From: Paenibacillus pasadenensis DSM 19293
GTDB lineage: Bacteria; Bacillota; Bacilli; Paenibacillales; Paenibacillaceae
NCBI RefSeq assembly: GCF_000422485.1
Contig: NZ_KE383857.1
Span: forward strand, 1 to 37,078
Length of the DNA stretch: 37,078 nt
Direction of reading: 5' to 3'
Of the stretch, positions 1 through 9,174 are shown piece by piece; positions within the stretch are counted from its first letter, which is position 1; each line of letters opens with the position of its first letter. A program made the translations under genes and the position numbers. The notes below the pieces were generated by a model, which was not told the DNA's origin, searched no databases, and saw only the letters and a program-made list of their open reading frames with translations.

Positions 1-153
1 CGAAGGAACTTTCGACTCCCTCGTCGAGCCCCTTTGCCGGATTCCAGGACGCGAAGGCCCTCTCGACTCCCTCGTCGAGAAGCCGGGCCGGATTCCCGCC
101 CGCGAAGGTACTCTCGACTCCCTCGACGAGCCTCTGCACCGGATTCCTGCCCA
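1..153. repeat. 51-bp tandem repeat, three copies
   Basis: Three head-to-tail copies begin at 1, 52 and 103, each opening with CGAAGG and carrying the conserved core CGACTCCCTCG. The core contains a short inverted repeat (CTCGAC/GTCGAG) that could form a small hairpin. The period is divisible by three and one frame stays open from the window edge to 354, but its Arg/Pro/Ser-rich translation resembles no known protein and the tail enters AT-rich leader DNA, so I do not call a gene. More copies may lie to the left. From 154 to about 376 I see no gene or clear site. Confidence 0.8.
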
Positions 154-376
154 CCTGTAAAATCCTTCGCGCGCTGCCGTGGGGCAATGATGCAGAATCG
201 GAAAGGTTCCTGGCGCGCAGCGAGGGAGCTGAACCTCCTAAAATCGGAGCTTCAACGGAATCGCAAAAGCTCCCATCCGCTGCTCTCGACTGTACAAAGT
301 GTCAAAACTTTGTTCCAAAGTAAAATTAAATTTCAAAATATATTGAAATCTTAAAATAAATCTACTACTCTGAAAG

Positions 377-391
377 TGGAAACGATTTCAA
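377..391 (+). promoter_or_regulatory. cre-like catabolite control site
   Basis: TGGAAACGATTTCAA fits the Gram-positive CcpA operator pattern (TG-N-AA-N-CG, then a C-W-W end). It lies 20 bases upstream of the start of the secreted DUF187 gene, between its likely promoter (AT-rich 300-360) and its ribosome site. Binding there would be expected to repress the gene when a preferred sugar is present, which suits an extracellular polysaccharide-related protein. This is a motif match only. Confidence 0.55.
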
Positions 392-410
392 AGCCACTGG
401 AAGGGGAGAA

Positions 411-3400
411 GTGAAGTTGGTGTTGAAAAATGCGTTGAAAAGGACTTTCCCGATGGCGGCGGCGCTCGTGCTCGGCTGGACCGCCGTTCTGCCGGGCCTC
501 GGCCTGGCCGGCACGGCCGATGCGGCCGGGCTAGCGGCTTTGCCGACCCATGCGGCCGAGCAGCTTGCCGCTCTACCGGCAATCGCCGAGTCCGAGCTTG
601 AAGCCCCGCCGGCGCTTGCAGCGGAGGCGCCCGAAAAATCGTCGCCTGCTGCTGCTCCCGCACCTGCCGCAGCTCCCGCGCCTGCCGCAGCTCCTGCGCC
701 TGCCGCAGCTCCTGCGCCTGCCGCAGCTCCCGCGCCTGCCGCTGCGCCCGACGCTCCCGCAGCTCCCGCACCTGCCGCTGCGCTCGACGCATCTGCGCTT
801 GCCGCAGCTCCAGCCCCTGCCGCTGCGCTGGAAGCGGCTGCCGCTTCGCAAGCGCTCGTCGACCCGTTCGAGCAGACGAGCCATCTGCAGGTCACCTCGG
901 TGCGCGCGGTGTCGGCGCGCCTCGATCTGGCCGCGCGACCGGAAGAAATTCCGCATGGCCGCTACGCGATGAAGCTGTCGTATGACTTTACCGGCACGAC
1001 CGGAACGTCGGCGGCTTATCTCAACTTCAACCACAGCGACGGGACGCTGGGCAAGCCGATTCCGGGCAGCGCCGCGCAGCTCGGCCTCTGGGTCAACGGC
1101 GACGGCCAGAACCACTGGCTGCGCATGCAGGTCATCGACGCCGCCGGCGTGAAGTCGGTCGTCGACCTGGCGGCAAGCGTGAACTGGACCGGCTGGAAAT
1201 ACGTCACCGCCAATATCCCTTCCAACCTGCCCCGTCCGCTCAAGCTCTCCCAGCTCTACCTCGCCGAGACGAAGGATACGAACAAAAACGCCGGCGCGCT
1301 CCGCTTCGACCAGCTGACGGCGTTCGCCGCCGCGCCGCCGACGCATGAGCTGACGCTTCAAGGACTCGGCCCGCTGCAGACGGGCGAGACGCGAGCGAGC
1401 TTCGTCGAAGCTACATACGCCGGCCGCACCGCCCCGGAGCGCCTCGCTTCCACGGGCCTCGCCTACCGGAGCAGCGACGAGACGGTCGCCTCCGTGGATG
1501 CGAGCGGCACGGTCGTCGCCGGCCAGCCCGGCACGGCGATCATTACCGCGCAGGTGCCGGGACAGCCGGTCGAGGCGTCGACGGTCGTGGCCGTCACCTA
1601 CGAGGCGCCGGTCGTCCAGACCGTCGAGCTGTCGGCGCCGACCCGCCTCGAGACGGGAGCGGCCGCGGAGCTGAAAGCCTTCGCCATCTACGCCTCCGCG
1701 CCTGACGTCCCCGTGCGTCTGATCGCCGGAGCCGAGCTGTCGAGCAGCGATCCGGCGGTGCTGAGCGTGTCGCCGGACGGCCGCCTGCAGGCGCTGAAGG
1801 CCGGCTCCGCCGTGCTGACGGCGCGCTTCGGCGGCCAGCAGGCGACGATGCAGGCGACCGTCGCCGATCCGGTGCCGGTGCTGCAGTCGATCGAGCTGGC
1901 GAGCCTGCGCTCGCTGAATCCGGGCGATAGCGCGCAGACGCTCGTCACGGGCACGTACACGCGACTGCCGGCGCCGGTCAAGCTGACCGAAGGCGTCGCC
2001 TACACGAGCAGCAATCCGGCCGTCGCCGAGATCGCCGCGAGCGGCGTCGTGACAGGCAAGGCCAAGGGCGCGACCCGCATTACGGCGACGTACCAAGGCA
2101 AGACAAGCAGCGTCTACCTCGTCGTCGGCGAGACGATGGCCGCGCCGAAGCGCGAGATGCGCGCCGCCTGGATCGCGACGGTCGACAACATCGACTGGCC
2201 GCGCAAGGGCGTCACCGACCCCGAGCAGCAGAAGCAGGACTTCATCGCGCTGCTCGACGAGCTGCAGGCGGCCGGCATGAATGCCGCGATCGTGCAGGTG
2301 AAGCCGACGGCGGACGCCTTTTACCCCTCGGCAATGGCGCCGTGGTCCGAATGGCTGACGGGCACGCAAGGGAAAGATCCCGGCTATGACCCGCTGGCGT
2401 TCATGCTGGAGGAGGTCCACCGCCGCGGCATGGAATTCCATGCGTGGTTCAACCCTTACCGCGTCAGCATCCAGGACGACGTGAGCAAGCTCGCGCCGAA
2501 CAACGTCGCGGTGCTCCATCCCGAATGGCGGATCAGCTACGGCGGCAAGCTGTACCTGAATCCGGCGATTCCCGAGGCGCAGCAGCATATCCGGGACAGC
2601 ATCATGGAGGTCGTAGGCAAGTACGACATCGATGCGGTGCATTTCGACGACTACTTCTATCCGTATCCGGTGACGGGCGTCAACTTCCCGGACGAGGTCC
2701 AGTACGCGGCTTACCAGGCGTCCGGCGGCACGCTCGCCAAGGCGGACTGGCGCAGGAGCAACGTGAACACGTTCGTGCAGACGATGGGCGAGGCGATCAA
2801 GGCCGAGAAGCCGTACGTCAAGTTCGGCATCAGTCCGTTCGGCATCTGGCGCAACAAGAGCGAGGACCCGACCGGCTCGGACACGAACGGCCTCAGCAGC
2901 TACAGCGCGATCTACGCCGACTCCCGCACCTGGATCGCCGAGGAGTGGATCGACTACATCACGCCGCAGATCTATTGGAACATGGGCTACTCGCCGGCCG
3001 CCTACGAGAAGCTGGTCGACTGGTGGAGCCGCGAGGTCGCGGGCAAAAACGTGCATCTGTACGCCGGCCAGGCGATCTACCGCGTCGGCACGGATGCCGA
3101 GGGCTGGCGCAATCCCGAGGAGCTGCCCGGCCAGATCATCCTGAACCGCGGCTACGAGGCCGTGAAGGGTAGCATGTATTTCAGCGCGAAATGGTTCGAG
3201 CTGAATCCGCTCGGCGTAACCGATCGGCTGCAGGCGGAGCTGCATCGCGATCCGGCGCTCGTGCCGGCGATGCCTTGGCTGGACGCCGAGCCTCCGGCCG
3301 CGCCGGGCGCGGCGGCAGCCGCCCAGGCGGGCGGCGACGTGCTCGTCAGCTGGAAAGCCAGCGCGTCCGCGGACGCGGCCAGCTATGTGATCTACCGCTT

Positions 3401-4193
3401 CGACGGCGCGAAGGCGGGCAGCATCGGGGAAGCATCCGCCATCCAGGCGGTGCTGCACCGCAGCGCGCTCGGCGCCGAGCCGCTTTATGCAGATGACTCG
3501 GCCGTAGCGGGCCGCACCTACACCTACGTCGTCACGGCGCTGGACCGCGCGCACAACGAAAGCGCCGCGGGCGCGCCGGCCACCGTCACGGTGAGGGAAG
3601 GCGGAGACGCCAAGCTCGCTCCGGGCAAGCCGCAGCTGAGCGATACGAGCGGCCAGGCCTACGGACTGAAGGACGGCAAGTACGCCGTCACGATGAACCT
3701 GTGGTGGGGCAACAACGGCACGGTGTACCGCCTTTACGAGAACGGCAAGCTCATCCGGACCGTCCTGCTGGACGACCGGACGCCGGCGGCGCAGTCGGTG
3801 CGGACCGAGCTGGAAGGCAAGCCTAACGGCACCTACGTCTACACCGCCGAGCTGAGCAACGCTTCCGGCACGACGGAGAGCGCGCCGCTCACCGTGCAGG
3901 TGACCGACGCGGCGCCGGGCAAGCCGGACGTATCGCATGACAACTGGGACGGCGACGGCCGCTACCGGATCACCGCCAACCTGTGGTGGGGCACCAATGC
4001 GACCGAATACCGCCTGTACGAGAACGGCGCGCTGATCGACACGCAGGCGCTGGAGGCGAACACTCCTGCGGCGCAGCGAGCGTTCACCGACGTCGCGGAT
4101 CGGGCTCCGGGCACGTACGTCTACCGCGTCGAGCTGGCCAACGCCGCCGGCGTGACGGCGAGCGGCGAGCTGACAGTCGTGGTGAAGCGGTAG
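411..4193 (+). CDS. Secreted DUF187/GHL10 (YngK-like) glycoside-hydrolase-fold protein
   Basis: A 1260-residue exported protein. Residues 1-38 form a signal peptide (KNALKR, hydrophobic core, ADA-A cleavage). Residues 75-150 are an Ala/Pro-rich linker. Residues 150-300 form a beta-sandwich, carbohydrate-binding-like domain, followed by about three Big2-type repeats (to about 575). The DUF187 TIM-barrel core begins near [18 protein letters not shown] (about 579) and includes FHAWFNPYR and [10 protein letters not shown]. The C-terminus has a fibronectin-III-like module and two repeated modules each containing NLWWG. DUF187 proteins are predicted glycoside hydrolases; YngK of Bacillus is the usual reference and the substrate is not established. 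The GTG at 411 sits very close to AAGGGGAG, so TTG 417 or GTG 420 may be the true start. A cre-like site lies upstream and a strong terminator follows. Confidence 0.9.
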   Translation: MKLVLKNALKRTFPMAAALVLGWTAVLPGLGLAGTADAAGLAALPTHAAEQLAALPAIAESELEAPPALAAEAPEKSSPAAAPAPAAAPAPAAAPAPAAAPAPAAAPAPAAAPDAPAAPAPAAALDASALAAAPAPAAALEAAAASQALVDPFEQTSHLQVTSVRAVSARLDLAARPEEIPHGRYAMKLSYDFTGTTGTSAAYLNFNHSDGTLGKPIPGSAAQLGLWVNGDGQNHWLRMQVIDAAGVKSVVDLAASVNWTGWKYVTANIPSNLPRPLKLSQLYLAETKDTNKNAGALRFDQLTAFAAAPPTHELTLQGLGPLQTGETRASFVEATYAGRTAPERLASTGLAYRSSDETVASVDASGTVVAGQPGTAIITAQVPGQPVEASTVVAVTYEAPVVQTVELSAPTRLETGAAAELKAFAIYASAPDVPVRLIAGAELSSSDPAVLSVSPDGRLQALKAGSAVLTARFGGQQATMQATVADPVPVLQSIELASLRSLNPGDSAQTLVTGTYTRLPAPVKLTEGVAYTSSNPAVAEIAASGVVTGKAKGATRITATYQGKTSSVYLVVGETMAAPKREMRAAWIATVDNIDWPRKGVTDPEQQKQDFIALLDELQAAGMNAAIVQVKPTADAFYPSAMAPWSEWLTGTQGKDPGYDPLAFMLEEVHRRGMEFHAWFNPYRVSIQDDVSKLAPNNVAVLHPEWRISYGGKLYLNPAIPEAQQHIRDSIMEVVGKYDIDAVHFDDYFYPYPVTGVNFPDEVQYAAYQASGGTLAKADWRRSNVNTFVQTMGEAIKAEKPYVKFGISPFGIWRNKSEDPTGSDTNGLSSYSAIYADSRTWIAEEWIDYITPQIYWNMGYSPAAYEKLVDWWSREVAGKNVHLYAGQAIYRVGTDAEGWRNPEELPGQIILNRGYEAVKGSMYFSAKWFELNPLGVTDRLQAELHRDPALVPAMPWLDAEPPAAPGAAAAAQAGGDVLVSWKASASADAASYVIYRFDGAKAGSIGEASAIQAVLHRSALGAEPLYADDSAVAGRTYTYVVTALDRAHNESAAGAPATVTVREGGDAKLAPGKPQLSDTSGQAYGLKDGKYAVTMNLWWGNNGTVYRLYENGKLIRTVLLDDRTPAAQSVRTELEGKPNGTYVYTAELSNASGTTESAPLTVQVTDAAPGKPDVSHDNWDGDGRYRITANLWWGTNATEYRLYENGALIDTQALEANTPAAQRAFTDVADRAPGTYVYRVELANAAGVTASGELTVVVKR
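654..745 (+). repeat. 18-bp in-frame repeat encoding Ala-Pro linker
   Basis: About five copies of an 18-bp unit (GCTCCCGCGCCTGCCGCA with third-base variants) encode repeated APAPAA. The repeat forms the flexible linker between the signal peptide and the first folded domain of the secreted DUF187 protein. Unit number is likely to vary between strains by slippage without breaking the frame. Confidence 0.85.
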
Positions 4194-4223
4194 CGTTGAG
4201 GTACCAGCATGACTACGATGGGA

Positions 4224-4259
4224 AAAGAAGCCCCGAACGAATCCGTTCGGGGCTTCTTT
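4224..4259 (+). terminator. Rho-independent terminator
   Basis: AAGAAGCCCCGAACG pairs with CGTTCGGGGCTTCTT around a 4-base loop, giving a near-perfect 15-bp stem. It begins about 30 bases after the stop codon of the secreted DUF187 gene. Confidence 0.9.
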
Positions 4260-4336
4260 CGGTACGGCAAGGCAGGCCAAGCGCTCCGGCAGGCAGCTCT
4301 TGGCCGCGGCGGCGATGGTCTTCTTTTATATATATG

Positions 4337-4364
4337 TTGACGTATATACACGAATTGATATATA
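4337..4364 (+). promoter_or_regulatory. Sigma-A-type promoter with AT-rich operator region
   Basis: TTGACG (4337-4342) and TATATA (4359-4364) are separated by 16 bases. The surroundings (4327-4366) are runs of TATATA with imperfect dyad symmetry, typical of ArsR-family operators, so the regulator just downstream may repress itself here. The -10 box ends only eight bases before the first ATG at 4373, so the transcript would have almost no leader. Confidence 0.6.
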
Positions 4365-4372
4365 TTGAGCTC

Positions 4373-4708
4373 ATGAGAACAACAACCATGCAGCTGACCT
4401 TGCTTGCCCTTGCTGAACCGAGTCGGTTCAACATCGTCGAATTGCTGAAAAACGGACCGAAATCCGTAGGAGAAATCGTTCAAGCCTTGGGATTGGGCCA
4501 GCCGCAAGTATCCCGTCATTTGCGCATCTTGGGCGAAGCCGGTCTCGTGCGATCGCGCAGCAAGGCTCAATTGCGGATCTACAGCCTCGAAGCCGGGCCT
4601 TTCCAAGAGCTGGACGAATGGTTTGATTCCTTCCGCATTCTGTGGGAAGAGCGTCTGGATGCGTTTGAGCAGACAATGCTGGATTCCATCAAGAAGGAGG
4701 ATCAATGA
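4373..4708 (+). CDS. ArsR-family winged-helix regulator
   Basis: A 111-residue ArsR/SmtB-type repressor. The HTH spans roughly residues 15-85: LLALAEPSRFNIVELL, then the recognition helix region GLGQPQVSRHLRILGEAGLV and a basic wing (RSRSKAQLRIYSL). No cysteine metal-binding motif is visible, so it probably belongs to the non-metal ArsR group commonly encoded next to SRPBCC/AHSA1 proteins. The next gene here is exactly such a protein, 43 bases downstream. ATG 4373 or ATG 4388 could be the start. No good ribosome site precedes either, which fits a leaderless or short-leader transcript from the promoter at 4337-4364. Confidence 0.85.
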   Translation: MRTTTMQLTLLALAEPSRFNIVELLKNGPKSVGEIVQALGLGQPQVSRHLRILGEAGLVRSRSKAQLRIYSLEAGPFQELDEWFDSFRILWEERLDAFEQTMLDSIKKEDQ

Positions 4709-4751
4709 CAGGCACGGACAATCCACGAGCCCACGAGAAAGGTGATATTCG

Positions 4752-6059
4752 ATGAAAACAAAAACGACCGTTCGCAAAGACCGCGAGCGCAGGGAGCTCA
4801 CGATCGAACGAACCGTTGAGATGCCTGCCCAGCTTGCATGGGAAGGCTGGACGCAGCCGATGCATATCGTCCGGTGGTGGGGCCCAAAGGGCTGGACCAC
4901 GACCGTCTATGAAATGGACGTACGGCCAGGAGGAGCGTGGCGCTACAGTCTCCAAGCGGATGACGGCAGCGGCGAGACCGCCTATTGCAGAGCGGCCTAT
5001 GATGAAGTCGAGGCGCCGAGCAGGCTGGTGTACACCGACCGTTTTGCCGACAGCGAGTGGAAGATCGTTTCGGACAGCGAAATGCATACGACCGTATCCT
5101 TCGAGGCGCAAAGCGGCGGAACAAAAATCAGCATCGTGACGCGATTCGCTTCCAGCGACCAGCTGGACAACGCGGAGGCGATGGGCATGATCGAAGGCTT
5201 CACGGATGCCTATGACCGGCTGGAAGACTATTTGGAAACTTTACAGGGAGGCAAGGACTCAATGGAGACTGTCATTTCGAAGGATGGGACAAAGATTGCT
5301 TATGTCAAACAAGGGACCGGTCCGGCCCTGATCTTGATTTCATCGGCAGCGGCGGATCATCAGGATGCCGAGCCGTTAGCCGAACGCTTGTCGGGCCATT
5401 TCACCGTTTACAATTACGATCGACGAGGACGCGGACGCAGTGCAGATACCGCGCCTTACGATACAGTCCGAGAGGTGGAAGACATCGAAGCGCTGATTGC
5501 CGCCGCCGGCGGACAAGCCAGCTTGTTCGGGAGCTCGTCCGGAGCCGTATTGGCGCTCGAGGCGGCCAACAGGCTGGCGGATTCGATCGCGAAGGTCTAT
5601 TTATTCGAGCCGCCGTTCATTGTGAGCGACAGCCGCAAGCCTGTTCCTGGCGGCTATGTCGACCAGTTGAATTCGCTTGTCGAAGCTGGAAAGAGATCCG
5701 AAGCCGTCGAATATTTTGCATCCGAAGCCTTAGGCATACCGGAAGAATACATCGGGTACATGAAAGCCGATCCTTCGTGGAACAAAATGGAGCTGCTGGC
5801 CCATACGCTCGCCTACGATGGGATGATCATGGGAACGGCGCAATCCGGAAACCCGCTGCCGGCCGGCAGATGGGAACATAGCGCTCCGACCTTGATCCTG
5901 ACCGGGGAGAACAGCGAGCCGTTTCTCCATGAGGCGGCACGCGCGCTTGTCGAGCTTCTGCCAAGGGCGACGGCTCATTCCCTCGCCGGCCAAGACCATT
6001 CCGCAGTCATCATGGCCCCTGAAGCCGTGGCACAAGCTGTCGTGGATTTCGAACGATGA
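4752..6059 (+). CDS. SRPBCC (AHSA1-like) domain fused to alpha/beta hydrolase
   Basis: A 435-residue two-domain protein. Residues 1-165 are an AHSA1-type SRPBCC ligand-binding domain (RTVEMPAQLAWEGWTQP, WWGPKGWTTT, GTKISIVTRF). Residues 170-435 are an alpha/beta hydrolase with YNYDRRGRGRS, the nucleophile region LFGSSSGAVLAL and the late histidine in LAGQDHSAVI. These are usually separate genes. A good ribosome site (GGGAGG) followed by ATG 5262 lies exactly at the domain boundary, so this looks like a recent fusion by loss of a stop codon, and the hydrolase may also be made alone. It follows the ArsR gene and overlaps the next gene by ATGA, suggesting one operon. The substrate is unknown. 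Confidence 0.85.
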   Translation: MKTKTTVRKDRERRELTIERTVEMPAQLAWEGWTQPMHIVRWWGPKGWTTTVYEMDVRPGGAWRYSLQADDGSGETAYCRAAYDEVEAPSRLVYTDRFADSEWKIVSDSEMHTTVSFEAQSGGTKISIVTRFASSDQLDNAEAMGMIEGFTDAYDRLEDYLETLQGGKDSMETVISKDGTKIAYVKQGTGPALILISSAAADHQDAEPLAERLSGHFTVYNYDRRGRGRSADTAPYDTVREVEDIEALIAAAGGQASLFGSSSGAVLALEAANRLADSIAKVYLFEPPFIVSDSRKPVPGGYVDQLNSLVEAGKRSEAVEYFASEALGIPEEYIGYMKADPSWNKMELLAHTLAYDGMIMGTAQSGNPLPAGRWEHSAPTLILTGENSEPFLHEAARALVELLPRATAHSLAGQDHSAVIMAPEAVAQAVVDFER

Positions 6060-6727
6060 TTCAGAAGCCCGTCCTGGCAAAACCATTGACGGAGAAGGCT
6101 CTCCGGCTCGCGCTTGCATCCGTCTTCTCCAGCGGACTGTTCGTGGTTCTCTTGGTCAGCCTGCATCTGCTGCAGCCCGAATTTGATCCAACCTGGCGTT
6201 TTATCAGTGAATACGCGCTAGGCGACTTTGGCTGGATCATGCATCTGGCTTTCGGATTGCTGGGTACGGCGCAAATCTGCGTGGCGCTCGCGATCGTTCC
6301 GCATGTCCGCTCGGTTGCGGGATCCATCGGGCTTGTCATTCTCGGCATCAGCGCCATAGGCGTCGCGATCGCGGGCATCTTCGCCACCGATCCGATCTCC
6401 ATTCATCCGGATGACGCCACGTTCAGCGGCAGCATGCACTCCATCGGGGCGATGCTGGATTACACGCCGGCAGCCGCTTTGTTCATCAGTCTTTCGTTAG
6501 GGCGGCTCGAGGCTTGGCGGCCTGTGAAAAAAGCGCTGATCGCCAGTTCGGTTCTTGCCATCGTTGCGATGCTCGCATTCGTGCTGCAAATTCCCCAAGA
6601 TGGACAATTCGGTCCCGAGGTTCGGACCGGTCTGTATGGACGATTCCTGATCTTGACGGAAGTCGCCTGGCTGCTCCTCGTGGGAAGTCATGCCGCCAAG
6701 CTGGCTCGGCTGGATTCGAATCGTTGA
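6056..6727 (+). CDS. DUF998-type integral membrane protein
   Basis: A 223-residue membrane protein with about six hydrophobic segments (around residues 18-40, 60-82, 88-110, 130-150, 160-178, 192-212). FISEYALGDFGWIMHLAFGLLG near residue 50 is characteristic of DUF998 proteins, where SEYALG and GWIM recur. Its biochemical role is unknown. The start codon overlaps the stop of the preceding hydrolase (ATGA), so the two are translationally coupled and probably act together under the ArsR regulator. A strong terminator about 100 bases downstream closes the operon. Confidence 0.8.
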   Translation: MIQKPVLAKPLTEKALRLALASVFSSGLFVVLLVSLHLLQPEFDPTWRFISEYALGDFGWIMHLAFGLLGTAQICVALAIVPHVRSVAGSIGLVILGISAIGVAIAGIFATDPISIHPDDATFSGSMHSIGAMLDYTPAAALFISLSLGRLEAWRPVKKALIASSVLAIVAMLAFVLQIPQDGQFGPEVRTGLYGRFLILTEVAWLLLVGSHAAKLARLDSNR

Positions 6728-6830
6728 AGCGGCGGGGTTATTTCCAAATCAAGGTCTGCCTTGTATACTGAAGTTGTTTTCGGCTAGCCGATTTATGCAA
6801 GACAAGCATCCTTTTATCCGAAAGCATCGG

Positions 6831-6878
6831 AGATTCAGACCGCCTCCTTCCGAGGCGGACTTGAATCTCTTTTTTTAT
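6831..6878 (+). terminator. Rho-independent terminator
   Basis: AGATTCAGACCGCCTC pairs with GAGGCGGACTTGAATCT around a CTTCC loop, with one bulge, and is followed by seven T. It ends the ArsR-SRPBCC-DUF998 operon and insulates the recombinase gene that follows. Confidence 0.9.
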
Positions 6879-6923
6879 TTCCACATTTAGGCAGGCGAAG
6901 TATACTGAAGGAGATGAAGCGTC

Positions 6924-8162
6924 ATGGATCTACGGATCGCAAGGAAAGACGACCGCTGGATTTCTTTGAACACGATCGTCTTCGCCAAAAACGATATTGA
7001 AGCCATCAAGGGAGTAGCGGGACGAAAGTGGATGCCGGAGGACAAAGCTTGACTGATTCCTTACACGATCTCCAGCCTGGAGCAGCTGTGGGAGACGCTG
7101 CAAGGGAGAATTCGGCGTCTCGACATTGCGCCTGATTTGCTGGAGGAATGCTCGTATCTGAAAGAAAAGCTGGAAGAGCGAAGCCGAGGCGGCTTGCCGC
7201 AGCGGCCAGCCGCATCTCCGCCGGTTGCGCCAGCTGGCTTGCCGATGGCAGAGCCGGCTGGCGGTTCCCGTCTGGACGGCCGATCAAGGAATGGCGGTCG
7301 CTCGGCCGACTTCGTCCGGTTCGTGGAGGATATGAAGCTCCGAGGCTGCAGTCCCAAGACGATCCGGGCGTACACCGGGCATGTGCGGCGCTTTTTTCAG
7401 AAGGGGGAGAACGTCAGGGATGGCGAGACGAGCCATGATCCGGTAGAGGATTCGCCGGGCATCAGCGTCCGCGCCTACTCCTTGCAGCTGTTGGAGGAGG
7501 GAAAGTCCCACTCCTTCGTCAATCAGGCGATCAGCGCCCTCAAATTCTATAGGAAGAACATCGAGGGCGAAGACGCAGCAAGCGCCTATGTGCGGCCGAA
7601 GAAGGAACACAAGCTCCCGAACGTCCTGTCCACCGGCGAGGTGGCGCAGCTGCTCCGCTCCGTCTCCAACGAGAAGCATCGCGCGATCCTCTGCCTGCTG
7701 TACTCGGCCGGACTGCGCGTCAGCGAAGTCGTCCGGCTCCGGCTGCGCGACCTTGATCTGGAGCGCAGGACCATCACCGTACGTCAAGGCAAGGGGCGCA
7801 AGGACCGCATCACGCTGCTTTCGGACATCGCTCGGGGAGCGGTCGAGCGTTATGTCGGCAGCGGGCAGTCCGGAGACTGGCTGTTTCCGGGACAGGACGG
7901 GCGTCGGCATCTTACGGAGCGCAGCGTGCAGAAGCTGTTCGAGCAGGTACGGAGCCGTGCGGGCATTCGCAAGCCTGTCAGCGTGCATTCCCTTCGCCAC
8001 TCGTTCGCCACCCATCTGCTTGAGAATGGAACCGACCTCCGCTATATCCAGGAGCTGCTTGGCCATCAGAGCAGCCGGACGACCGAGCGCTACACGCATG
8101 TCGGCACCCGGGACGTTCGCCGGATCCGGAGTCCTTTGGACGGGATCGGGCTTGAAGAATGA
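6924..8162 (+). pseudogene. Tyrosine recombinase (IntI/Xer-like) with in-frame TGA
   Basis: From ATG 6924 (AAGGAG at 6909-6914) one frame of 413 codons is interrupted only by TGA at 7050-7052. The N-terminal 70 residues resemble the HARP-like DNA-binding domain found before some tyrosine recombinases; the stop replaces an expected Trp in KWMPEDKA-x-LIPYTISS. A SAM-like core-binding domain follows, then a catalytic domain with Arg (AGLRVSEV), Lys (GKGRKDR), His-x-x-Arg (HSLRHSFATHLL), His (LLGHQ) and Tyr (TERYTHV), all present. The C-terminus IRSPLDGIG recalls the end of integron integrases, but the IntI-specific insertion before the HxxR box is absent. TTG 7137 or another internal start could give a catalytic-only protein. 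It lies about 1 kb upstream of the cassette array on the same strand. Whether it acts on the array is inference. Confidence 0.85.
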
Positions 8163-8193
8163 AGGCTCGCAGGAGAATGGAGGAGATGATGGA

Positions 8194-8667
8194 ATGAACC
8201 GACTTCATGACGACTATGAGTATCATGCTTGGGCTTCGATGCAGGTGCTGAAGCATCTGGAAACATTGCCCGCCGGTACGCTGACCCAGGAAGTCCAGCT
8301 CGGCTTCTCGAGTCTAGCGGAAGTGCTGGGCCATCTGGCCGCGGCGGAAGAGATTTGGCTTGCCCGTCTGAAGGGAGAGCCGGCGCCTTCATTGACTTCA
8401 CGTCCATTCCAGACGGTGGAGCAGGCTCGCTTGGCGTTTGAGGGATTGCACGAAAACACACGGCATTTCTTGGTGGGCAGCCCGAACGCGGAGGAAGTCG
8501 TTTCGTACCGCAATTCAGCCGGCAAGGAGTTTCAAAGCACGATTGCGGAGATTCTCCAGCACGTTCTGTATCACGGCGCTTATCACCGAGGGAATATTAC
8601 GACGATCCTGCGTTCGCTGGGACATCCCGGTGTCGGGACGGACTATATATTGTTTTTGAGGAGATAG
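8194..8667 (+). CDS. DinB-family protein
   Basis: A 157-residue four-helix DinB/YfiT-like protein. The expected metal-binding histidines are present: one in the first helix (DDYEYHAWASMQ), one in EVLGHLAAAEEIW and two in HVLYHGAYHRGNI. DinB-family members are metal-binding proteins, some acting as thiol-dependent transferases, and most have no assigned substrate. A strong GGAGGAG site lies before ATG 8194, only 31 bases after the recombinase stop, so the two may be co-transcribed. It is the last GC-rich gene before the AT-rich region. Confidence 0.85.
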   Translation: MNRLHDDYEYHAWASMQVLKHLETLPAGTLTQEVQLGFSSLAEVLGHLAAAEEIWLARLKGEPAPSLTSRPFQTVEQARLAFEGLHENTRHFLVGSPNAEEVVSYRNSAGKEFQSTIAEILQHVLYHGAYHRGNITTILRSLGHPGVGTDYILFLRR

Positions 8668-8745
8668 GAACGAGGGGCCGTGTTCGTAAATCCTCTGATT
8701 AAAGCACGAATAGCGGAGAAAACACATCTTAAGGATGGTGAAGAC

Positions 8746-9015
8746 TTGAAACAAATCAACGTTATTTTCTCCTACATCTTCATCATTGTAGGTGCTTGTA
8801 TAATTACAAGCTCTAAAATTGCAGAACAACTTGTTCCTCGAAACGGGTTTTATGATGTTGATTTATCATTGAATTATTGGATTGGTGCTTTAATCGCTGT
8901 TTTGGGAATGGCAGGCCTCATTATCAACTCAAAGTTTTATGAAAATTATGTTAAAGAAGTTGATTTGAGAAAAAGGGAATTCGAAGAAAAAAACAAATTG
9001 GATAATACTCAATGA
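8746..9015 (+). CDS. Small two-helix membrane protein, AT-rich
   Basis: An 89-residue protein from TTG 8746, which has AAGGATGG upstream; a longer frame from GTG 8680 has no ribosome site. Two transmembrane segments are clear: VIFSYIFIIVGACIITS near the N-terminus and YWIGALIAVLGMAGLII in the middle, with a charged Lys/Glu-rich cytoplasmic tail. I do not recognise the family. Base composition shifts to AT-rich at this gene, which marks the left edge of the acquired region. It may be the first, eroded cassette of the array: a decayed attC-like sequence lies about 75 bases after it. Confidence 0.6.
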   Translation: MKQINVIFSYIFIIVGACIITSSKIAEQLVPRNGFYDVDLSLNYWIGALIAVLGMAGLIINSKFYENYVKEVDLRKREFEEKNKLDNTQ

Positions 9016-9090
9016 TCAATTGAATATATCGCATCTGTGGACCGGGTTAAGGCTGCTAAACAACTTGAGCGTTCCAGTTTTTAATAGCAA

Positions 9091-9174
9091 TGACAATGCC
9101 AGGTGTTCACGTAAGAGTTCGGAGATACCCGGATAGCAGTGAATATTTAGAAATACAGAAATAAGACGTTATAG
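9091..9174 (+). other. Decayed attC or candidate attI at left end of array
   Basis: TGACAATGCCAGGTGTTCACG on the left and GTGAATA plus AATAAGACGTTATAGG on the right resemble the two arms of the array's attC sites (TAACACCGTGTTCACG and GTGAATACGTAAGACGTTA), with lost AAC and extra bases. GTT at 9168-9170 is the left boundary of the first clear cassette. It is either an eroded attC of the preceding gene or the primary attachment site (attI), which need not have two matching arms. The sequence alone does not decide. Confidence 0.45.

Noticed and set aside
34-354. 106-codon frame over the 51-bp repeats
   Set aside because: Repeat-derived Arg/Pro-rich start followed by AT-rich leader DNA; no ribosome site.
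573-4280. 1235-codon open frame on the minus strand opposite the DUF187 gene
   Set aside because: High-GC coding DNA leaves the antisense frame free of stops; the translation is Arg/His-rich with no domain, and the plus-strand protein is clearly real.
6880-6990. LexA (SOS) box upstream of the recombinase
   Set aside because: GAACACGATCGTC lies inside the coding region and does not fit GAAC-N4-GTTC; no other candidate was found.
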